Below are positions 21,281 through 36,200 of a stretch of 64,000 nucleotides of DNA, piece after piece. Position numbers and translations under genes: made by a program. The DNA is from Argyresthia goedartella (lineage: Eukaryota; Arthropoda; Insecta; Lepidoptera; Argyresthiidae). Position 1 is the first letter of the stretch, and each line of letters starts with the position of its first letter. The notes beneath the pieces were generated by a model that made no database searches, was not told the origin of the DNA, and was given only the letters and a program-made list of their open reading frames with translations. The stretch is taken from contig OX463816.1 of the NCBI GenBank assembly GCA_949825045.1, positions 18,673,243 to 18,737,242 on the forward strand, written 5' to 3'.

Positions 21281-24200
21281 CTGAAATTTTTATAAGTATC
21301 GCATTAAAATTTCGATCACTCTCAGTAGATCCAATGACCAGATCCATAACAGATCTAATGAGAGAATTTTTTTCTTATTAGGTCTGTTTTGTTATTAACT
21401 GGATCTGATGAGATTTTTACTGCCAATGGATCTATTTTCAAAAATGTTAAAATTAATTGTATCTAATGATTATGTCTATAGTGGCACTAGATACAATGTT
21501 ATAATTAAAAAAAAAGTTGGAATAAAGATTGTCTATAGTATCACTAGATAGAATCTATGGAGCTTGCATACTCGATTTAAACATAACTACCAACTGTTGC
21601 TAGGTATCCTAGGATCGAAATTCACACATTAAGTACCAGGGCAACAGACTATTGCAGGAGGTTAATTATTAATATCCAAAAGGAAAATCTAAAACTTGTA
21701 TTTTTATTCAAACATGAGGATTTAAGAGTATCATACTAGGAGCAAATTTATTTTATATAGATTTCCTTTTTGTAGTGATCGCAGCGCCAGATGCTATTGC
21801 CATGTTTATTAAGAACATGTTTATGAAATCTATCGCCCTCAAATAATAGTAGTTCCACATCCAGTTATAATAAACTTCATGACTTCGTTACTCATTTTTC
21901 TACGTTATATATTATAAAGGACATCGGCAAAATAATACCTCATATTACTAACGCGTCTATGAAGCCCACCCATATCAGGGAAAATAATGTATTTCAGTAC
22001 TATTTTTAATATTTCATAACGTTCAGCAATAGAATTGCTATGTCAAAGCATCTCATATTTATTATTTATTACTTTTAGAGGTCATAGACAATTATCGATA
22101 AAGCAAAACATTGGATCTAATGCAATATTTAATTCTCATTAGGTCCAAAACTGGATCTAGTGAGAAAGAAATTCCTCAGTAGATCCATACCTTCAAATCT
22201 GGATCTGCTTAACGGATCTAGCGAAAAAAGTACTTCTTAGTAGATCCACACAGCAAAAAATTGGATCTATTGAGAAAAAAATATCTCACTAGATCCATTC
22301 GGGATCTGGTCACTGGTTCCAGTGAGTGATCGAAAAATTTTACCTGAACCCATTTGTCAGAGTATGTACACTCAGACAGTGGGTCAATACATATCCTATT
22401 ATATGTGTAAGATCTTGTAACGTGACATTTATGGCAACAAATTGACTGAGTATTAAATTAAACTACAGTTATACATAAGGGATATCAGACAGAAGGTCAA
22501 TATACATAATCTTCTCCCCAAGTGGTCCAATGTAGAGTAGAGGCGTATTTGTTAATATCTACAGTTGTAAGGAAATTTTGATTTTTTATTGATTTTGAAT
22601 CACCCAGAATAATTGTTTTACAAAAAAAATTGTCATGCTTTTGACAATATTCTTACCTGGTATGTTATGCCACCGCGCTTTACAGGAGTCAGCTGCAACA
22701 ACGGCTTGCAGTTCTCTATCGCCTTGTACAATACTGCTTTTGGACTCAGTTCAATTTTTGCCTTTGCTTCAGGTGTTTTCGCAAGGTGATAGCGTTCAAT
22801 CTGCCTCCGCTTTATGTTTTCAAATGCTTTCTCCACAAGGGTGCGTGCAAGATGCTTCTTTCCCATTTCCATCACATGGTTGATTACTTTACTGGAATGG
22901 AATTATAAATATAATAACTTGAAATAATACCTTGGACACTTTTACACACATTGATCTAACCCTAAATTAGGATTCCTTTATCTTGAGTACTAGACAATGA
23001 TATAAATACTTATAGAGATAATAGATAAATATAGATAAATATTATACTTAGATACACAAACAACCATGAGTAGGGTATAAACATCCATTCTCATCAAACA
23101 AATATTTGCCCCCACCGGGACTCAAACCCATAAGGTTGTCAAATCAATATAGGACTCGACACTCTTAAATTCTTCCATACTATACAAGAAATTTAAATCT
23201 ACGTTCTGTGTTTGTTTACTTGAGCTAAGGGAAGGACTTTAGGAAGCCGGACCCGTTTCAGAAGCTTTTGCTGATTTTTTCTTTGCTTTATTAGTGGATT
23301 TATAGATGATTTCAAAATGCGCGAACCGTCGTAAATAATTAGTTTTCAAGTTATACATATATATGTCACCGGAAAATAATACGATCCGAAAGTTTATAAA
23401 TTTCCTAGGAAATTTATAAACTTCCTTCTAGATTATATTAGGCTAGGTTAGGTTAGGTTAGGTTAGGTTAGGTTAGTATATTTAAAAAACTTGCCGAAAA
23501 AAAATTAGGAAATTTATAAACTTGCGGATCGTATTATTTTCCGGTGATATATATATATATATATATTTCGTTATTTCAAGCATTCGGGACCATGGGTGTG
23601 GTAGGTTTATTAACGTTAGTTGTCGTTGAAGCCATTGACCTTGACCCTGACCTTGAACTAGACCTTTCGTGTATATTTCACAAAAAAATCTCAGTTTTGC
23701 CATTTTTTACTCTCGATGTTGTTTTAAGTTCATTGACCTCGAGGTATGTACCAGCCGCCTCCCCTCTGGGAGTACCCCTCGGTACCACTCCCCCCCTGCG
23801 GAGACGCTTAGATTTGCACTATTATTTTGAAATTGTTTTAGCTCCGGCTACTACGGGGTTGCGGCGATTTTCCCGCACTGCAGCACACCCTAGCTCGTCT
23901 CCGCTGGGTGGGCAGTAGTACGTGGTCGCCTTCCTTCATTTACTAATTTAGCAACCAATTTATCATTTAGTCAAAAGGCAGTCTTTCCTATCATTTTGTT
24001 TTATTTCATAAACTTAAACTAAACAAAAATATAACAATAAATTACAATATACCTACTAAGACTACTAAGATAAAACAATCAATACCTATATTTATATATT
24101 TTTTTAATTAATTAATAATAATAATAATACCTTGGACACTATTTACACACATTGATCTAGCCCCAAACTAGGATTCCCTGTATCTTGGGTACTAGACAAC

Positions 24201-27200
24201 GATACACATACTTATATAGATAAATATTATACTTAGATAGATAAACAACCATGACTAGGGTACAAACATCCCTTCTCATCAAACAAATATTTGCCCCCAT
24301 CGGGACTCGAACCCGTGACCCTTGGCTTCGCAGGCAGGGTCACTGCCGACTCGGCCATTCGGGTCGTCTTATTTTTATTTGTTTATTATTAATTTAATCT
24401 ATATACATACAAAATAACAAATTGATTCCTCAAAAGGATCTAAATGATTTATTTTAATTTTCCTCCTCCAGGAGTACTTGCACAACCAATCCGTAAAATC
24501 TCTTGACAGAAAACCTTTTTTAACCCCTGCCACTAGGATTAAATTTTCTGGGTGTGTCCTTGTGCCACAAACTTATTGAAGGGATCACTGTGATTCACCC
24601 GTCTATGGGTATATCCATGCTGAGGAAGGCTCATGTATGCTCTCCAATAATCTGTATGGATAATGGAGCCAACCTCAACATGTTTTTTTATGAGTGGTAC
24701 CAATATTTCTCACTCCGCTCATTATCGGGACACACTTCCAGTCAAAGATCGTCATTGCCATCTTCAATCATCCCCAATATCCAGTAGCCTTCAATATGAT
24801 GACCTCCGTCCGTTGTATTTTCTCTTTCTGAACTTTGATTCGTCGATTTGAACTATTTTGTTAGATCCGCCAATCTTATTCTCATGTTCCTGGTGTTCCA
24901 GTGCATATACTGCAACAGCCTCCCTGTAGTAACTGAAACATTCCGCGACTGTTCTTGCAGAATGCAGACAGAATGGGTACTTGCTTTCGAGCATCATAAC
25001 AGCACAACTTCTCGCTGAATGCATACATACTTGCACTTCACACACTTCAGGGAGGGTCACAGCGGAAAACGATACCTGGGGCTTTCGAAGACGCCATGGT
25101 AGTCACATACAATGAGTAAATAATTTACTACGTAAGATTATTAGATTATTGTTAGGTACATATTGTTATTTCAGACAGGAATATGTCAAGGACTGTGAGC
25201 AACAAACAATGACTAGGAAGATGGAAGCTTTCAAAAAAAGGAAAGTAAAAAAAAAAGATGACACTTGACATGTGGGATATTAACCAGTTGTTAGACCGCC
25301 ATTAAAAATAATTCATCATCATCATCATCATTTCAGCCTGTTAATGTCCACTGCTGAACATAGGCCTCTCCAATCGCACTCCAGCGTGACCGGTCCGTAG
25401 CCACCTGCATCCAACGAGATCCAGCGATCCTCACCAGGTCGTCGGTCCATCTCGTAGGTGGCCGACCCACACTGCGCTTGCCAGTACGTGGTCTCCATTC
25501 AAGGACCTTTTTGCCCCATCGGCCATCCGATCTTCGCGCTATGTGGCCTGCCCATTGCCACTTCATTAAAAATAATTAAGAATTTTTATTTCTTAATTAA
25601 TGGTGAACTAACATCTAGGTTAATTTTGCCAATGTCACATGTTTTTACAGGTTCTATTTCGAGAACCTGGAAACTTTAGTGTTCACTTGTTACTACTTAG
25701 CAATACCCGGGAGGATGTGAAGGGCTGCAGGTACCAAGTATCTCCTTCGGACATGAGCAACTGCATCCCAAAAAATAATAAAGAAGACTTCTTGTCATTG
25801 ACATTTACGAAATGGTGGGAGGCGTTTTACCTGTCATTTTAGACTACAGACTGTTTTTACTACTTCTGACCACAAGAGAAAAAAAATGGAAAAAATAGTC
25901 CTAAAATTTGCGATTTAAAATAATTAATTTAAAAAAAACTAAGAATCTCCGCAAGTAGAAACTTTGCATAATTAAAATTCTTATATTGAGACCGATCCAC
26001 GAAAAAATCACTATGTCCCAAAGCGATTGGCTAAAATTTACAATATGGACCATCGCTTTGGGACTTTGTGATTTGTGATTCGTGAAAGATTGTGGTCCAT
26101 AACCACTTGAGGGCTGGTTGGTAGTATAGTAACAAAAGCAAATATCCAGTTGCGCGCCTATTGGTATGTGCATACCAAAAAAAAGGCACGACCGCGTTTG
26201 AATGTGTTCAAATATAAAATTCTATTTAAAAGGTTATTGCTTCTTCTTGATATGAGATGGTTTTGATTGAAATTCCCTTTGGATGTATTTCTTTATGTCA
26301 TATAACAATTGTTGATATAAATATGATACCTGTTGTGACTATTATCTGCAGATAGTGTATATCAAAGTGATCATTGTTATATGCCCTATTATATTTCGTA
26401 AATGTTTATGTATGATTCAAACAGTTCAATATGGAATGATCCCATGAAAAAATGGATGGCATTAACCGTTTGTTTGTGTTCAAACAGGAGTAATTATACA
26501 TCTTTATTTGCAATAATATGATATGTTAACAAGATAGAATTCCACATTTAATAAGCTTTCTGGAAATGGTTTTTATATTCTTAGTAGTTGGTGACAAAAA
26601 AAAAGGGTTGGGTTTCCAACGGTGACAGTTTGATACTTAGTAAAATTGGTTACTAGGGCGTAGATGGTTACCTTGAACCATTTATCCAGTTTTTAATATT
26701 AGGAGTTACGTATTTAATTAATTATGAATTAATTAAACTTACGAATATTATCAGGAGAAACGAAACATTTTTCGTAAATTTTTGGCTAAGATGAATGTCA
26801 ATTAGACTTAGAATCTGTGGAACGGAAAGTAACGTCGCTGTTTGAACGTAAAAAAAATGTTGCTGGTGTAATGGTACACGAGAGTCAGTACATTTGATAC
26901 TTAATTTTGCGTGACAGAGGGCTAGCCCATCGTCGCGCTGTTTTGAATACGAGAATCGGTTCATATAACGTTTGGGGTTTTGAGTAGCTCAGGGTAAGTC
27001 AGCAAAAAACAATGTGCCCAGCGCGTGGGATGGTTCAAAGAAGGTTACAGGTCAGGTTTTTTTGTCGCATTCCTGCGGAATGTGTAGGGATCAGAGCCGA
27101 TTTGGCTGCGCGCTGAATAAATTATGAATAACTAAATAATGAAAGGTTATTATGGAACGATACGGAGAAAGCTATTATGTTGACTGCAAATATTCAATTG

Positions 27201-30200
27201 CGTTTGTTTGGTATGATATGGCGAGTTTGACACCACGGGTATGAATATCATTCTAGTGGTCTTTGTCTAGCGCGCTAGCGGTCGGGAAGGCTTAAATTAA
27301 TCGCAACAAGCTTTTATTATTATCAACAGATTTGGTGTATCGGCAATACCGAATGACTTGAGTGATAATCTACGGTTGATCATAGTGAATATGCGTGCAC
27401 ACAATTTGTAGAACGGCGGATCTGCATGGCATGGTTGAAATTAGACCCTGTGTAGTTAGTGATAAGAAGCTTCGCTTGGGCAGAGCGTGTTCGCAAAGGA
27501 CGCCATTTTTTTTCAGACATGTGGGGACTATAAATACGATTGCGGGGGAAGGGAGAGCATTCAGTCTCAGCGTCTAGCTACTGTGACAGTCGTCTTTCAC
27601 GATTCTAAACAGTTTTGGTCTGCCGTATTACGCGTCTGAACTATACGAATTATGATTGCGTGTTTCAGGGGTTTTTCGTGAGTGTCTGAAGCGCCGAGAT
27701 ATACCTCGGTTCCTATGCTTTATATAAACCTACCCCAAATTCCAAAACTATCCTTGGGTCGTTAGATAAGAACTTGTAGGTAACTGATCTGAGTCTGAGT
27801 CTGGGCTTGGAGCGACCCTAAATTCCTTTTTCCTTCACCATAGGGTTCCTGGATTGGCTCTTAGGATATTCGCGGGCTAATCCTCTCCTCATTCCTTTCG
27901 AGTAGCGAGTTTTGAAATTCCCACACACACAGTCATTAAACATACAAGCACATTCAAATCAAACTCAACCATTTTCGAGTGGTGTCGATAATGGACGTGG
28001 TATAACACTAGGATTTTAGACTAGGCTAGACAGGAGTTTAGTTGCGGCTAAACCTAGGTTGGCAGGGCATAGGGAGACTGTTTGATCGATGAGGTTCCGC
28101 GGATGGAAATAACAAATTCAGAACAAAGTTAAACCGGTGTCAACAAAGATAACCTATCCTGTTGATATTTTGACATTTGAGTGTCGTCGGGGACGCGTGA
28201 AGAGATCAAATTACAGTCTAAAGTTCATTGTTTAGGACCGGGTAGGTTGTTTTGCTTTGCCTTGGGTCAGTTTGGATTCAAGTTGCATCTTTAAATTAAA
28301 TGTAAATTTCGCTGGAGGTCTAATGTGTAGGCTGAGTCAAATATTTATGATTTTGATTGGCCGAGGTCGTGCTGAGGTCAGCGGAATTCATAGATCGGTA
28401 TTTACCGAACTATGCACTTCGCTATGGTGAGGGTTAGATCTCCTAAAGCGCTAATGACTACGTTTCGATAACATCCAGCTCAAATTGCGCAGAGTTGAAG
28501 GTTTCAAAACGTTACGGACCTTTTGAGGTAACCGCTAGTTCAAACCCATTTCGGAAAATCAAATCGCAATTGTGTAAACCGGTCTTTTCGGATCGTTATT
28601 GCCGTGAACCAAATATATAATTGGAACCACCACAAGCCGCTACTAGCGAGCACATGAAATATCATTGAGTACTCACGTCGTAAAACTACGACGGATATCT
28701 ATACGATATCCCAAACAAATATTACAAATCGTGGTCGACCACTAAAAGAAGTTCCAAGCGCATGGGCGCTTGGAATTTTTTTGTATATATGGATATACAA
28801 AAAAATAAATGGTACCATCACACAAAATACAACAACGATCGATCTGGCGCAATACACCGCTAACTGATGCGAAATACCGGCTTGCGAGCATATATGCTTT
28901 CTCTGTCTAACTTGAAACTGTAACTTCCTGAATCAATCTTCCGTTCGACTATTGTACGCCTAACGAACTTCTCAACGAACGAGAAATTCAGACTTATCAT
29001 TCTTAACTTACAAGTTTTACAGCTGAATCGGGACATCTCTTTTTGGAGTAGGTAGAATAGACGATCATATCTACTGATAGCGGTGGCTCGACCTTAGCCT
29101 TTAATGCCGTTACACTGGGTTACTGTGTGTGTGTCAAGTCATTCCGTTTTTCTTCGAGTTGCGTGAATGTTTTCTCTTGCTTGTTTTGTGCTATTTTGAC
29201 GAATTTTACTGTGTTTTTGGACTGCAGGGCAAAGACTGGAGGGCAAAATACTGCGGTAGTTTAGGTGAAGGGTAAAGGGGGTGAGCGAAGCGCAGCCCCC
29301 TTTATCCTTCGTATTAGGTTGAACATGTAAGAACAACAAAAATACTTAAAACATAACAAGTGTTTGCTGATCCTTTTTTGCTGTAAAAATCAAAATTTTT
29401 CATGTGCAATTAAATACTTGCCTTTTTTATGAGCCCTAGTAGCCGGAGCTAAGGCGATTTCAAACATCAATACTACAAACAATGACTTTTTGTAAAAGTC
29501 CTAAAGTAAAAAATAACCTCAAAATGGATTTTTGAAAATTCATAACAATTCATAACAACATAAACATTTCCTAGACTGGATATTTTACAGGAGGGGTTAC
29601 CTACCCTCCTCCCTCCCCCCCTCCCCCTCCCAACCTCGTACGAAACTGTCACTGTTGGAAACCTTACCCGAAAAAAATGTTTTTGTTATGAAATACGCGG
29701 CTTGCCGCGAATTGCGTGATCGCCGGGCAAGAGGTCCCTGTAATTATTCGCGAGCCGGCGTTCAAGTGGTTATGGGATCACTCTAACCGCTAGTAGGTGC
29801 TCGCGCAAAGCCTTCGACAACCCAGTGGAGCCCGTTTTTGGTTTTGTTCTATGTCAATTGTCAGGCGTTGTTGATCTGATCAATGCTGGATTGGAACCTT
29901 ACCTTAGCCACGATATTCTGCCGCCTTTAATTAGTATCCGCCGTTCCTCGCGAAGCAAAATGTCCTCGACACCACGTGCTGGCGCCGCGTGGACTGTGAC
30001 CTGCGACCCTCCAAGGGCCACAAACCGCCGATCCTCAGTGCAATCCTTGCACTGAGAGTTGCATACACACTGCACAATTGTTGTAACAGAAGCACAGAGT
30101 CCGAGAGTCCATAAAACCGATTAATTTGAATTATTTTCCGGGACCGCAATGAATCGCGTTCCGAGTCCGGCGACCGAGAGAGTGTCCGCTCATGCGTACA

Positions 30201-33200
30201 CTAGCGCCACCGTAGGCGCACACGGCCAGGCAGGGAAACCAATACATCAAAGAATCAGAACCACAACGCCCGACCATACCCCCCCCTAACCAAGGCCCCC
30301 TTGGTTCCTATACATCTAAGGGTAACCGACACAACTTAGAAATGGGCCGAAGAAGTGTCCCATTCTGAGTCCTTACTTCCGCAACCCGAAGAACACCGTC
30401 TTTTCCGGGTAATAACTTAACTAACCGACCGCGCCGCCATTGTAAAGCAGGATAGTTATCCTCCTTAATTAAAACTAAATCATCCAACTTCGGTGGATCC
30501 GTATGATCAGTCCATTTATACCGTTGTTGCAACGTATGAAGATATTCCGTTCTCCATCGCGACCAAAAATGTTGAGACATCTTTTGGATTTGTTCATACC
30601 GTGATAACGGAGTCATTTTAACCTCTTCATATGGATATTCCGGAAGCGAAACCAACGGTTGGCCGATCAAGAAGTGGCCCGGGGTTAATACTTCATAATC
30701 AGTTGGATCCGTACTAAGTGGACATAGAGGCCGAGAATTCATAACCGCTTCTACCTTAGCAAAGAAAGTAGCAAGTTCTTCAAAGGTTAACCGAGTTTCA
30801 CCGAGCACGCGCCGAGCGTGAGTTTTTGCCGATTTGACTGCCGTCTCGAAAAGCCCACCGTGATTTGGACTTGGACGGTGCGTTAAACAACCACTTAATA
30901 TTATTTTTCGTAAGACTACGTTCTAATTCCGAATGATTATCCCTTAAGAATATATACAATTCTTTTAAATACCGATCCGCAGCACTATAATTACTACCGC
31001 AATCAGACCTGACTAACGAAGGCAATCCCCTACGTGACGTAAACCGAGTGAAGCATGCCACGAACGCCTCTAGTGACAGGTCAGCCACTATTTCCAAATG
31101 CACAGCCTTTGTAGCTAAGCACACGAAAATACAAAGATAACACTTTAGTATCTTTACATTCCGTAGTGAACTAGACTTTATATAGAACGGCCCACAAAAG
31201 TCTGTTCCCGTTCCGAGAAATGCACGCACGCCCCTTACCCGATCCTCTGGCAAATCTGCCATGAAAGGTTGCATTGGTCGCGCCCTAGACCGAAAGCACT
31301 GAATGCACTTGAATGTGATATGACGACATACACGCCGTGCCGAAACTATCCAGTAGCCCCGAGAAAGAATAGCCGCAAGCGAGTTTGCCCCGACGTGGCA
31401 ATAAACCTTATGATAGTGTGTAACTAATAAGTCCGTGAATTTACTCTTTCCTGGTAAAAGGATTTGATGCCGAGAGCTATACGGTAATTCCGAAGCCGAT
31501 ATCCGACCGCCGACCCTAATTATGTCATCCCTATCAATGAACAAATTAAGCCGTTTACATGAAGTTCTTATAATCTTGCCTGTTTTTAAAGCATTGATTT
31601 CTTCCGCAAAGTGTTCTGATTGTACCATCCGAGTTAAACACAGTAATGCATTTCTACGTTCCAAAGTAGAAAGGTTTTTTCCGAGTGACCGATCGGCTGA
31701 CTGAGTTTTACAATTTTTTCCGAACCGCAACAAGTAACCTGTCACATTTAATAGCGTCTCATAAGAGCTATACCTATCTAGTAAATTAAATTCCGATTCT
31801 ACTACTCCGACATTAACCACCTTAGACTTAACACCGGGCAGCATATCCGATGGAAAATCCGTACAATCCGTAGGCCATTGTTCCCGTGAACAATGTAACC
31901 ACCGCGGCCCCCACCACAGCTGGTGCTGCAGCAGCTCAGTAACCGACGTCCCGCGTGACGCTACATCCGCACAGTTCATATCACTGGGAACATGTCTCCA
32001 GTTGATTTTAACCTGCGAGGCGTTTATTTGAGAAACCCGATTTCCTTCAAACACCTGTAATTTGTGAGCCGGTGTACGTAGCCACGCCAGTACTACAGTA
32101 CTATCGCACCACCCTACTACCTCATCAAACTCAATAATGTCCGCCATCGAAGATACCACATGATTAATAAGTTTAGTTAACAATGCGGCACCATTAAGCT
32201 CTAGTTTAGGTATTGTCTGTTTTGTCCGTAACGGAGCTACTCTGGAATTGGCCATGAGTAACTTCACGCATACCCTACCCTCCTTGTCAACCGACCGCAA
32301 ATAAACCGATGCCGCGTACCCTTGCGACGAACCGTCACCATAACCGTGAAGTGAAAACCGAGCGACCCCATCAGGTTTGATACACCTAGGAATCGTTAAT
32401 GACCTTAAATTATTTAAGTCCGCTATAATATCACGCCATTTGCGTACAATATCATCTGATGCTGGAGCATCCCATTCGACCGGAGTTATCCACCCTAATG
32501 GATCATATAACCGAGATACCATGGACAATATACTACGCCGAGTCACCGTTTTATCATTTGGTAGATTTACCCGATATGTAAAACTATCATCCCGAGGATT
32601 CCATTGTATACCGAGAACTTTTATGAGTCCTGTCTCATCCGTGTCATCAAATGTATGAAGCGTTTCTAAATGGTCTAAAGGTAAGCCTTCTAATAGTTCA
32701 GGCACGTTAGATGACCATTTCCGAAGTTCGTAACCGGCCGTGTGCATAAGTTCTGTCAACTCAGTTTTTAATGTCAATGCCTCTTGAATAGAATCCGCCC
32801 CACCGTTCAAGTCATCAACATAACTATTTGACCGAAGTAACCGAGCCGCCCGAGGGTATTTAGCCTGCCCATCATCAGCCAGTTGATGAAGGCTCCGTAT
32901 TGCAATAAAGGGACTTGACTTTAAACCGTAAGTATTTGTAGTCAACTCGTAAACAAGCAGGGGTTCCGTAGGAGCCGATCTCCAATACAATAGTTGATAT
33001 TTCCTATCAGCAGGATTAATCCATGTTTGTCTAAACATCATTTTTACGTCCGTCGTAAATACAACCCGATACCGCCTAAAATTTAGAATTATCTGAGTTA
33101 TATCATTTTGTAACCGTTCACCGTTCAGAATATAAACAGTCGTTCAGAGAAGCGCCTGAGTTTGTTTGTACGCTGCCGTCAAATACAACGCGAATTTTTG

Positions 33201-36200
33201 CCGTATCGCCCGATTTTTTAAAAACTCCGTGATGTGCAAGAAAATAATGTTCCTCTTCCGAATGTATGTTGAAATTAGAAACCGCCATATGCCCGAGTGC
33301 TAAATATTCCGCCATAAATTGTATGTATTTTTCCCGATATTCAGATTGCCGAGCCATTCTTTTTTCAAGAGCTGAAAACCGCCGTAATGCCGTTTGCCGA
33401 GAGTCACCCAGCCGAGAGTGACCTGGGATAAGTGGTAGCCGGACCACATATTTGCCGTCCTTATCCCTATACGTGGTTGAAACATACAAGTTTTCACAAT
33501 CCACGTCCGCCGGATCCCTAATTTTGCTCATAGGGGGCTCTTCTGTCCGCCAGAACCTCTCTACAGCTTCCACTAAAGATGTTGCCGCGTGTTTCCGATA
33601 TCACTCGACGCCGCCGAGTCACGACATGACGTCACAGGGCCGAATACTGCGAAGTCAAAAATAGTACCCAACGCATGGGGTCCGCCGCCGCCGCCGACTC
33701 CTAGATTAACCTTATAACCAGTAAGGATCTGACCTAAGATGTCACAACCGAATATGACGTCTATCCCAGACGAATAATAACCGTCGCTATCCGAATCCGA
33801 TATTTGTATATCTCCTTGGGATATACACAGCTTCCGAGCTAAATATGTCGCTGGCTTCTTAAGAACCGCCCCGCCGTAACCGATAATATTGGTTGACCAG
33901 ATTTTTCTGGTCTAAAACTAAATTTCACAACATGTTGACTACCGTTAGTACTAATACCGCCTATACCTATCATAGGTGTTTGAGTGTAATACCGTTTCAA
34001 ACCTAGGTTAGTAACAAGATCACTCCGAATAATAGTTAATTGCGATCCGAGATCTAACATCGCCCGAGCCCGTACAAACTCACCGTGAGCCGATTTAACC
34101 TGAATAATAACCGTAGGAAATATTACATTATCCGATAACCTAGGTGCCGCCGAAACAGTATTACATGCTAATTGCTATTGTTGTGATGAGCACTGAGGCT
34201 CGCCGATATTTGCCGCATGCCCCGCTAAGGCCTGCAGCCGCGTAGCTACCTTGCCTGTCCGCGAGTCATTATTATTATTACCCTCCGCGTAACCGCGAGG
34301 ATATCCCAATCGCTGTCCTCCGCCCGACATCGCCATGCAAAGCGCGCGATGGTGTCCCGTATGACCACAGCACCCGCAAGGTTCATTTCGTGTACAAGAC
34401 GCCGCCCTATGTTGTCCGAAACACCTAAAACACATGCCGTTTGTCCTTACCCATTATTTCCGTTCGAATGGCATCATTTTATTACTGAAAGTGTAACACT
34501 CCGTGATAGCATGGCCCGCCCGTGTACAAAACGCACAAGTTGGGACCGAATTTTCCACAACCTTAGTAGTTTTACCTACGTTACTTTTTGTTACGATTTT
34601 TACGTCAGCTACGTGCACATTTCGTACCGGCTTGGCTTGACTATTAGTCCCGGTGACCGCCGTATTATTAAGCCTACACTCGTTTTGTAGAAACTCCGTT
34701 AGTTGCGCAAACGTAGGTAATGTTTTGTTGCCGCTGCCGTGAGTACGTTCGAATCCGCGATAGCCCTATATGTAAGAGCATGTAACTCCATTCATCGACC
34801 GGTAAATTCAAACACTTTAGAGCGCGAGTTGACTCCAGTAACGGGTTCAATATTGCCGTCCGTAATTCCGTAACCTTAGTTAATACCGGCAAGTTTAAAA
34901 TCCGCGAAATATGTGAATCCGCCAACAACCGTATGTTTTCGTACCGACCTTTCAAAATCTCTAGACCCGTGTCCAGAGAATCATCCTCCATGGGTAAATG
35001 TTGTAACATAGATTTGGGTTCCTTATCAAGATGCGTTATCAAGTAATGATATTTTTCCGTCCGTGAGATATCTTTCCGAGTCATGACTAACGACTTATAC
35101 AAGCTAATAAACCCTGTCCACGTAAAAATGTCACCATTGCACGTGGTCAGATTTATAGTAGGTAGTCGTGGACGAGACTGACAGGTAGATTTAGCCGCAC
35201 TATCTTCTGTTGCCTCATTCGCGAAAACCAAAAATGCCGCATCCAACCGATTATACATCTCCGTGGCGTTCTTGTATTTGTCATCATAGCCCCGTATCTT
35301 TTCCGCATCCGAATCATCCTTGAGAACTAATAGCAAGCCCTCATATGCCTCGGTTAACACAGTAAAATGATCTTCCAGTTTTCTCAACCTAGCAGAAAGC
35401 ACAGATCCCGACTGTGTTGCATTTTCTAACAACGCAATAGAATTAGTTAGCCAATCGTATTGAATTTTGAATTAACATTCATTAGCCTTAGTGGCCATAG
35501 TTGCAAACAAATGCGAACCGCCCGAACCGAGACAACTGCCGAATTTTTTCTACCTACCCTACAAGAATTTTATCCGCAGAACTACTGAATTAATCCCGAG
35601 TACCAATGTGATATTGTTTTATATCTAATTTCCGAATTTAGTTGACCGACCGCCGTATTACCTATGACCTGCACTGAGGTAATAATCAGAGTAAACAAGG
35701 TCCGATTTTCACTCGCGCGCTCGCGAAGTCAATATGAACAATGGCCGCCGCTTGCTCACTTGCCGACACGACACGACAATGAATGAATATGGCGCCGCAA
35801 AAATACGTAACTAAACCGAACCGAAATGGATAACCGTACCGAAGATTCCAACGAACAATTATCGACTATTAGAACAGTAAATCCGGTTCGTAGGACCAAA
35901 ATTATGCTCGCGCAAAGCCTTCGACAACCCAGTGGAGCCCGTTTTTGGTTTTGTTCTATGTCAATTGTCAGGCGTTGTTGATCTGAACAATGCTGGATTG
36001 GAACCTTACCTTAGCCACGATATTCTGCCGCCTTTAATTAGTATCCGCTGTTCCTCGCGAAGCAAAATGTCCTCGACACCACGTGCTAGCGCCGCGTGGA
36101 CTGTGACCTGCGACCCTCCAAGGGTCACAAACCGCCGATCCTCAGTGCAATCCTTGCACTGAGAGTTGCATACACACTGCACAATTGTTGTAACAGAAGC

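Larger units (their letters stand above)
26605..29669. mobile_element. Candidate 3 kb element with inverted ends
   Basis: The left end GGGTTGGGTTTCCAACGGTG continuing ACAGTTT is matched by the reverse complement of 29638-29669 (GGTTTCCAACAGTGACAGTT), 27 of 32 positions. Runs of A flank both ends. The interior has a TATAAATA box with a nearby TCAGTC (about 27529-27566), two hairpins (28752-28805), a repeat copy (29242-29400) and a pyrimidine tract (29600-29630), but no transposase. It may instead be two inverted copies of an unrelated repeat. Confidence 0.45.

Noticed and set aside
23446..23475. Telomere or subtelomere at the TTAGG repeat
   Set aside because: Only six units, inside a palindromic MITE and within a host gene intron.
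24301..24367. Functional tRNA gene
   Set aside because: A and B boxes are present, but the cloverleaf is not complete and the sequence continues into a SINE body found in more than one copy.
28752..28780. Histone-type or bacterial terminator hairpin
   Set aside because: No histone gene or operon is near, and the loop and flanks do not match the histone stem-loop.
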